DNA of 12,340 nucleotides from Fidelibacterota bacterium (GTDB lineage: Bacteria; Fidelibacterota; UBA8477; JABMPR01), in NCBI GenBank assembly GCA_030596225.1, contig JAUVKO010000039.1:1-12340 (forward strand), read 5' to 3'. Shown here piece by piece: positions 8,485 to 12,340 of the stretch. The first letter of the stretch is position 1. Every line of letters begins with the position of its first letter. Under the pieces are notes generated by a model that was given only the letters and a program-made list of their open reading frames with translations, made no database searches and was not told where the DNA came from. Made by a program: the position numbers and the translations under genes.

Positions 8485-8523
8485 AAAGCCTGCTATAACC
8501 AGGAGAAAGCTATTCCTTATCAG
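8485..8523 (-). other. Probable N-terminal extension of the NhaC-like gene (signal peptide, CTG start)
   Basis: Reading in frame upstream of ATG 8484, codons from CTG at 8523 encode (M)IRNSFLLVIAGF, which joins to MTLPVGKLHA. Together these make a standard signal peptide: a basic start, a hydrophobic core, and a Leu-His-Ala cleavage site before Gln-Ser. The frame stays open to a TAA at 8533-8535 and contains no ATG, GTG or TTG. The CTG overlaps the TGA of the preceding gene as CTGA, the position where an ATGA overlap would be normal. Changing that C to A would be silent in the upstream Thr codon (ACC to ACA). So either CTG is the real start or the base is a sequence error or strain variant. 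Confidence 0.55.
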
Positions 8524-10034
8524 GTTTGAGATTTAGGCACCATCCCTTTCGAATATTTAACTACTTGATTCCCACCCTGCCGTTTTGCTGTATACATGGC
8601 TGCATCAGCAGACTGGATTAGCTCCTGCATGGTTTCCCCATCTTGTGGAAATTCCGATAATCCGATACTGATCTTGTTCTGAACAACGATCTCATTCATT
8701 TCATATTGGTGATCGTGGATCGCTGAACATATCCTGCGGGCACTGGCCATACAGGCATCGGCATCGGCATTCACCATGATAACTACAAATTCCTCACCAC
8801 CATATCTGCCTGGAATATCACTAGTACGAATTGAATCCCGAATAATTTGCGAGGTCTCTCGCAACACGAGATCACCCATAAGATGACCATAGGTATCATT
8901 GATTGATTTGAACTTGTCCAAGTCCAGAAAAAGAACAACCAAAGAGTTTTGGTAACGACTTGCACGAGCCAACTCTTCCTCAAAGCGCTGTTTTAGCGCT
9001 CGGAGATTATAAAGATGGGTCAAGGTATCGATAGTTGCATAGTTATTCAGCCGTTCATATAAGCTGAATCGGGTAAGAGCAGCACCTAAACTTTGACTGA
9101 CCATCTCAAAGATACTGATTTCACTTTGTTTTGTCGGATGTTCATTGTGTGACTCAAGCACGAGGACCCCTGGTCCATTTTTCACTTTTTCCAGTGGAAA
9201 ACCGATAACCTGAGCATAGTCATATTCTTCATAATCACCTGTCCGGTATATTCCTTCAGGTAATTCTTCATGACTTTTCTTGAAAATAAAATATTGACCC
9301 GTAATGATAGATCGACTGACCAAGGAATTAAAAACCGGATAGCTCATTCCCTGTTGTAAACCGGTTTCGTCCCCCTCGATGGAGTCAACAATAAAATATT
9401 CTGGAGTATCTTCCGGATGGAGAATCAATACTGCACGATCGAAATGCAGAAAGTATTTGCCAAAACGGGAGATCTCATAAAGGAAATCTATTTTTGTTGC
9501 CGCAATGTTCAAATGTGTATTTACCTCAAGCATTACAGAGAGGTGATTGCTTCTTCCCTTATATTTTTCCAACAAGGTGGATGCGACGGAATTAGTGCTG
9601 AAACTATTTGCAATCTTGTTGAATATATCAAGATCTATGTCCTCCGGTTTGCAGTCCAAAGGCAGAATTGATAATAAAAATCCACTCAGTGCTCCTGAAT
9701 TTCCAATCGGTGAGATCACAGAATATCCTCTCCCTGCGCCAGGGTTCTTTAAGAACAATTCTGCATTTTCATGATTTTGAATAATAATACTGGAAAATTC
9801 TTTTTGGGTTTGGATTTTTACAATTACTGATGCTTCAAATGAAACGGAATCAATGACTTGACCCTTGTTTGTGGGGAGCTCTTCAAGAATAAAGGAATTG
9901 TCCTTCTCAAGGATAAAGAAGTATACATTGATCTCAGTGTAAATTGAATGCAAAATATCAATGAGATTGCTTGTCTGTGTCTTTAATATTGGTTTCAAGT
10001 CCAGATTTGCTAAATCGATATCCGCCAACACCAT
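8520..10034 (-). CDS. Diguanylate cyclase with N-terminal GAF-like sensor regions (GGDEF)
   Basis: The 504-residue product ends in a complete GGDEF domain (about 330-495), which makes the second messenger c-di-GMP from two GTP. Visible features are the start string DTLTHLYNLRAL, the metal/GTP region LDLDKFKSINDTYGH (about 370-384), the signature GGEEF (412-416) and an intact product-inhibition site RTSD (403-406) five residues before it. The catalytic motif is therefore active in form and should be feedback-inhibited. Upstream are two alpha/beta sensor-like stretches, about 20-150 and 165-325; the second ends in VLVLESHNEHPTKQSE...FEMVSQSLGAAL, typical of GAF domains. No membrane helix or signal peptide is seen, so it is a cytoplasmic sensor with unknown ligand. 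The start ATG at 10034 has AAAGG 7 nt upstream; the in-frame TTG at 10040 is too close to that site. It leads the operon with NhaC and the TPR protein, and its stop overlaps the likely NhaC start. Confidence 0.9.
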   Translation of the reverse strand: MVLADIDLANLDLKPILKTQTSNLIDILHSIYTEINVYFFILEKDNSFILEELPTNKGQVIDSVSFEASVIVKIQTQKEFSSIIIQNHENAELFLKNPGAGRGYSVISPIGNSGALSGFLLSILPLDCKPEDIDLDIFNKIANSFSTNSVASTLLEKYKGRSNHLSVMLEVNTHLNIAATKIDFLYEISRFGKYFLHFDRAVLILHPEDTPEYFIVDSIEGDETGLQQGMSYPVFNSLVSRSIITGQYFIFKKSHEELPEGIYRTGDYEEYDYAQVIGFPLEKVKNGPGVLVLESHNEHPTKQSEISIFEMVSQSLGAALTRFSLYERLNNYATIDTLTHLYNLRALKQRFEEELARASRYQNSLVVLFLDLDKFKSINDTYGHLMGDLVLRETSQIIRDSIRTSDIPGRYGGEEFVVIMVNADADACMASARRICSAIHDHQYEMNEIVVQNKISIGLSEFPQDGETMQELIQSADAAMYTAKRQGGNQVVKYSKGMVPKSQT

Positions 10035-10041
10035 GATCAAA

Positions 10042-10050
10042 CCTTTCCTT
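10042..10050 (-). promoter_or_regulatory. Ribosome binding site of the diguanylate cyclase gene
   Basis: The minus strand reads AAGGAAAGG, with the final AAAGG 7 nt before the ATG at 10034. This spacing favours the ATG over the TTG six bases upstream. Confidence 0.6.
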
Positions 10051-10153
10051 ACTTAATTTCAGGCATCAGTCAACTCCCGGAATTGGCTGATCAATCATTC
10101 TTAACAATACGTCATTTCAGACGATTTAAGCAATAGACTTAAAGTTAAATATG

Positions 10154-10181
10154 AGGAGTGCCAAAATCAATTGATACTCCT
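10154..10181. repeat. Inverted repeat with internal palindrome
   Basis: AGGAGT (10154-10159) pairs with ACTCCT (10176-10181) around a 16-nt loop that itself contains the perfect 10-bp palindrome ATCAATTGAT (10166-10175). It lies 120-146 nt upstream of the cyclase start. It lacks a T-run, so it is not a classical terminator. A regulator-binding site or an mRNA hairpin are possible; chance is also possible in AT-rich DNA. Confidence 0.3.
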
Positions 10182-10241
10182 GAAATTTGATGGATTAATA
10201 AAGTTGTGAATTTGGTGTAATGGGGACGAGCTAGAGTGCTA

Positions 10242-10772
10242 TTATCTATCACTTACAAGCTGGAGAGATTGAGTACCTGAATTAATTGTATTTCGCTGAA
10301 ATGTGATTGAGTCACTCTTACTGTATTCAACACTATCAACCTGGCTAGCCAATGGGGAATCTGTTGAGGTCTTCTGTACCTGCCCCTCTCCTGCAATACG
10401 CTGAGATCCTATTGGACTCACTGATGAGATCGGATCAATCCAAATATTTAAGCCCAAAGCAAAAACAAACCCGGCAGCAACAGCGTAACCGGCAACGCGG
10501 GTGTAGGAAGATCTATAGATCTTTTGCCAGGTACTCTCCTGATTCAGAGCTTCAATTCGCGATAGCAAATTCTCGGTGAAGTCTGCTTTTGCACCTACTG
10601 CAGGAAGATCATGAAGTCTATTTAGCAGATCATTTAATTCTTGATACGTATTGCGGCATAAGGAACAAACGGCAAGATGAGTATCTACTCTGGCTCTAAT
10701 TTCAGACGACAGTGAATTGTCCTGATACTCGGTAAACTGCTCACTAACATAGATACATTCGTTATTCTGCAT
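10242..10772 (-). CDS. Membrane anti-sigma factor with zinc-finger (ZAS) domain
   Basis: The 176-residue protein has the layout of anti-sigma factors that hold an ECF sigma at the membrane. The N-terminal cytoplasmic domain carries H32-x3-C36-x2-C39 within THLAVCSLC, the zinc-binding anti-sigma signature. One membrane helix spans about 92-111 (RVAGYAVAAGFVFALGLNIW). The remaining 65 residues, rich in Ser, Thr and Gln, would lie outside the inner membrane and could be the sensing or protease-cleaved part; I recognise no domain there. It follows its probable partner sigma gene by 54 nt. The ATG at 10772 has AAGGA 10 nt upstream (10783-10787). The 54-nt gap happens to be open and in the same frame as both genes, but no start codon lies in it. 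The inducing signal cannot be read. The partner assignment rests on adjacency and on the common ECF/anti-sigma gene pair. Confidence 0.88.
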   Translation of the reverse strand: MQNNECIYVSEQFTEYQDNSLSSEIRARVDTHLAVCSLCRNTYQELNDLLNRLHDLPAVGAKADFTENLLSRIEALNQESTWQKIYRSSYTRVAGYAVAAGFVFALGLNIWIDPISSVSPIGSQRIAGEGQVQKTSTDSPLASQVDSVEYSKSDSITFQRNTINSGTQSLQLVSDR

Positions 10773-10826
10773 TCCTAAACGTTCCTTGATGTGTTGTGCC
10801 TTCGCAATAGCAAATTCGGGTATTGA

Positions 10827-11402
10827 TTACTCCCTTAGGTAGCTCAAAGTTTCCTGTAATTTCAAACGCGCTCTATTCACACGCGATTTGACTGTCCCCA
10901 TGGGGATGTCGAGTATTGTACTTATGTCTTCGTAAGAAAGTTCCTGAATATCTCGTAAAATGATTATTGTTTTAAATGGCTCTGGCAACTGCTTGATAGC
11001 CTTCATGATCTCCTCACCAGCATAGCTATTAAAAACAACACCTTCTGTATCCATATCAGGGTCAACTGGTGTAAATTCATTGTCTTCGAACGAAAGTGAC
11101 GACATGGTGTATGTCTTGCGGCGTTTACGTTTTCTTAACTCAGAACGAGCCAGATTTCCAGCAATAGTATAGATCCAAGTTGAAAACTTAGCTATCTCAC
11201 GATAAGCATGCTTTTTCTTGTAAACTTTGAGGAAGGTTTCCTGGACCAGATCTTCTGCATCAGTCATATCGTTCAGAAAGCGATATACAAAGTTTATCAG
11301 TCGATCTTTATAACGATCCACCAGCTCAACAAAGGCTAACTCATCACCGCCCTGAAATTCCGCGATTAGTTGTTCATCAGTTTTTCTAACAATTTCATTC
11401 AT
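10827..11402 (-). CDS. ECF-type RNA polymerase sigma factor (RpoE/SigW-like)
   Basis: The 191-residue protein has only sigma regions 2 and 4, as in group 4 sigma factors. Region 2 covers about 24-92: FVELVDRYKDRLINFVYRFL, then DAEDLVQETFLKVY (48-61), which binds core polymerase, and FSTWIYTIAGNLARSELRKRKR (73-94), which contacts the -10 element. A short acidic linker (105-120) follows. Region 4 covers about 129-185, with a helix-turn-helix YEDISTILDIPMGTVKSRVNRAR (157-179) for the -35 element. No extra C-terminal domain is present. The ATG lies 3 nt after the holA stop, so the gene is probably co-transcribed from upstream and has no room for a private promoter unless it lies inside holA. The membrane anti-sigma gene follows, so activity is likely controlled by release from it. 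Regulon unknown. Confidence 0.92.
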   Translation of the reverse strand: MNEIVRKTDEQLIAEFQGGDELAFVELVDRYKDRLINFVYRFLNDMTDAEDLVQETFLKVYKKKHAYREIAKFSTWIYTIAGNLARSELRKRKRRKTYTMSSLSFEDNEFTPVDPDMDTEGVVFNSYAGEEIMKAIKQLPEPFKTIIILRDIQELSYEDISTILDIPMGTVKSRVNRARLKLQETLSYLRE

Positions 11403-11405
11403 TTT

Positions 11406-12340
11406 CTATACAACCTTCGAAACCCATGCCGAAAATGCGGCCAAGGTATCCATAGAACCCAATCTAAACTGCAGGTCGAGCTCTGACAACTCTCGAGTCG
11501 CTTCCTGTAATTCATCAAGCGTATAATTATTGGATACAGCGTTCAGTTTATTCAGGAAATAGTATGAGGTTAATCCCTGACTGATAGTTTTTCTGGCTTC
11601 CGGTGTTTCTCTAAGCGCCATAAGTTGAATCAGACGATTGTAGAGCATGGCAACTATGTAAGGTAGTCCTTCCTTGCCTTGATGATGTATCTCGACCAGC
11701 GTTTGAATGGCGGCTCGACGATCACGTTTAGAGACAGCTTCAATGAATTGTGAGACCTGAGCATTCTCAACTGCACCGGCAACCTGGTCCACCAAGTCAC
11801 GTCCAATGATTTGCGTTGGATCATCTAAATAAATCGACAATTTTTCCAGTTCATTGTCAATGATGGCCAATTCACTGCTGCTGAGTTCAATAAGTCGATA
11901 GATACCAGTCTCATCGATTCTGAGTTTCCGCAAAACCGCGATCTCACCAACGATACGTGGCAAAGATGAACTGTCCGGACTACTGAGATCAATGACCTGA
12001 GCAATTGCCTTTAAAGTCTCCAACCACTTGGCTCTTCGAAAATCAGACACAGCATAATGGACCAGGATAATGGTATCTTTAGGTAAATCCTTAAGAATTC
12101 CTGCTAAATTTGTTTTCACCGTTGTTCCGGCATCCTGGATCTCATGCAATATGATCAGACTTGCTGAAGAAAATAAGCTCCCTCCCATGAGATCACTTAC
12201 ATCTGCTGCAATTTTGAGATCTGCACCCCAGCGTTGGGTCAGTTCTGCATTCTCGCCAAACTGTCCCTTGAATGTAGTTTGAAGCTCTGATACAAATTGA
12301 CGATACAGGAAATAATCTGAGCCCATGGCAAAATATAGAG
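11406..12340 (-). CDS. holA: DNA polymerase III delta subunit, N-terminus cut by window edge
   Basis: The visible part resembles delta, the clamp-loader subunit that opens the sliding beta clamp. The first residues, LYFAMGSDYFLYRQFVSEL, match the usual opening strand and helix of delta (compare E. coli AAYLLLGNDPLLLQES), where about 19 residues precede it. The frame stays open to the window edge, so the ATG at 12326 is an internal Met and the real start lies beyond 12340. The AAA-like domain contains LFSSASLIILHEIQDAG and DTIILVHYAVSDFRRAKWLETL; the middle has ELAIIDNELEKLSIYL, a typical lid-domain helix; the end is the helical collar domain (YIVAMLYNRLIQLMALRE and after). No Walker A motif is present, as expected since delta does not bind ATP. 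It directly precedes the ECF sigma gene with a 3-nt gap. Similarity is moderate, as usual for this divergent subunit. Confidence 0.88.
   Translation of the reverse strand, partial: LYFAMGSDYFLYRQFVSELQTTFKGQFGENAELTQRWGADLKIAADVSDLMGGSLFSSASLIILHEIQDAGTTVKTNLAGILKDLPKDTIILVHYAVSDFRRAKWLETLKAIAQVIDLSSPDSSSLPRIVGEIAVLRKLRIDETGIYRLIELSSSELAIIDNELEKLSIYLDDPTQIIGRDLVDQVAGAVENAQVSQFIEAVSKRDRRAAIQTLVEIHHQGKEGLPYIVAMLYNRLIQLMALRETPEARKTISQGLTSYYFLNKLNAVSNNYTLDELQEATRELSELDLQFRLGSMDTLAAFSAWVSKVV

Larger units (their letters stand above)
10035..10241. other. Longest intergenic region of the window
   Basis: These 207 nt separate the end of the anti-sigma gene from the diguanylate cyclase gene. The stretch is AT-rich and I see no coding frame of note. 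It should hold the promoter of the cyclase-antiporter-TPR operon, but no convincing -35/-10 pair stands out; TTGCTT with TATTGT at 18-nt spacing on the minus strand is the best weak candidate. No hairpin followed by a T-run is seen, so a classical terminator for the sigma operon is not visible. It contains the hairpin listed separately. Confidence 0.5.

Noticed and set aside
8755..8770. Short tandem repeat of GCATCG inside the diguanylate cyclase gene.
   Set aside because: Only about 2.7 copies, in frame, coding Ala-Asp repeats in a loop; no sign of phase variation or array expansion.
493..9774. Several plus-strand open frames of 60-90 codons, for example 2256-2516, 3597-3872 and 9417-9671.
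   Set aside because: All lie opposite well-supported minus-strand genes, show no family-like motifs, and are shadows of those genes.
10773..10826. The gap between the sigma and anti-sigma genes is open and in the same frame as both, so reading through one TAA would give a sigma/anti-sigma fusion.
   Set aside because: Eighteen open codons are likely by chance, no start codon lies in the gap, and AAGGA 10 nt before the anti-sigma ATG supports separate initiation.
12324..12326. ATG as the start of holA.
   Set aside because: The frame stays open to the window edge, and the residues just before it (Leu-Tyr-Phe-Ala) continue the conserved opening strand of delta, so this Met is internal.

Overview
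The window is an ordinary-looking chromosomal stretch from a Gram-negative-type bacterium. Every supported gene lies on the minus strand, so transcription runs from right to left. Base composition is moderate to AT-leaning and codon use looks uniform. I see no insertion sequence, phage gene, CRISPR array, tRNA or rRNA. The gene content (a YfhO-type membrane protein with a long N-terminal loop, an NhaC antiporter with an extra exported domain, a long periplasmic TPR protein, and an ECF sigma/zinc-finger anti-sigma pair beside holA) would suit an FCB-group lineage such as Marinimicrobia or a relative. That placement is inference from protein style only and is weak.

From right to left, the first block (12340 to 10242) is holA (DNA polymerase III delta, 5' end cut by the window edge), then an ECF sigma factor starting 3 nt after holA, then its membrane anti-sigma factor. 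A roughly 207-nt non-coding gap follows, which is the most likely place for a transcription break. The second block (10034 to 5061) is a tightly packed set: a GAF-GGDEF diguanylate cyclase, an NhaC-family Na+/H+ antiporter and a secreted TPR protein, with overlapping or nearly touching ends. The third block (5019 to 1) is an envelope glycosylation cluster: a membrane GT2 polyprenyl-phosphate glycosyltransferase, two GT4 glycosyltransferases and a YfhO-family GT-C-like membrane protein that runs off the left edge. A good -10 box and a Shine-Dalgarno sequence lie in the 41-nt gap before the GT2 gene.

How they may work together: the GT2 enzyme probably loads a sugar on undecaprenyl phosphate, the YfhO-like protein probably uses such a donor outside the membrane, and the two GT4 enzymes probably act on a lipid-linked or cell-surface acceptor in the cytoplasm. 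The sigma/anti-sigma pair is a typical envelope-signal switch. The cyclase-antiporter-TPR set may couple c-di-GMP signalling with ion balance, but only gene order supports that.

Several starts need correction or care. The GT2 gene starts with TTG behind a clear AAGGA. The diguanylate cyclase most likely starts at the ATG at 10034. The TPR gene most likely starts at the ATG at 6617. The NhaC gene appears to have a signal peptide encoded upstream of its first ATG, implying a CTG start overlapping the preceding stop codon or a base error there. The holA start lies outside the window. I found no clearly novel system; the findings are modest leads.
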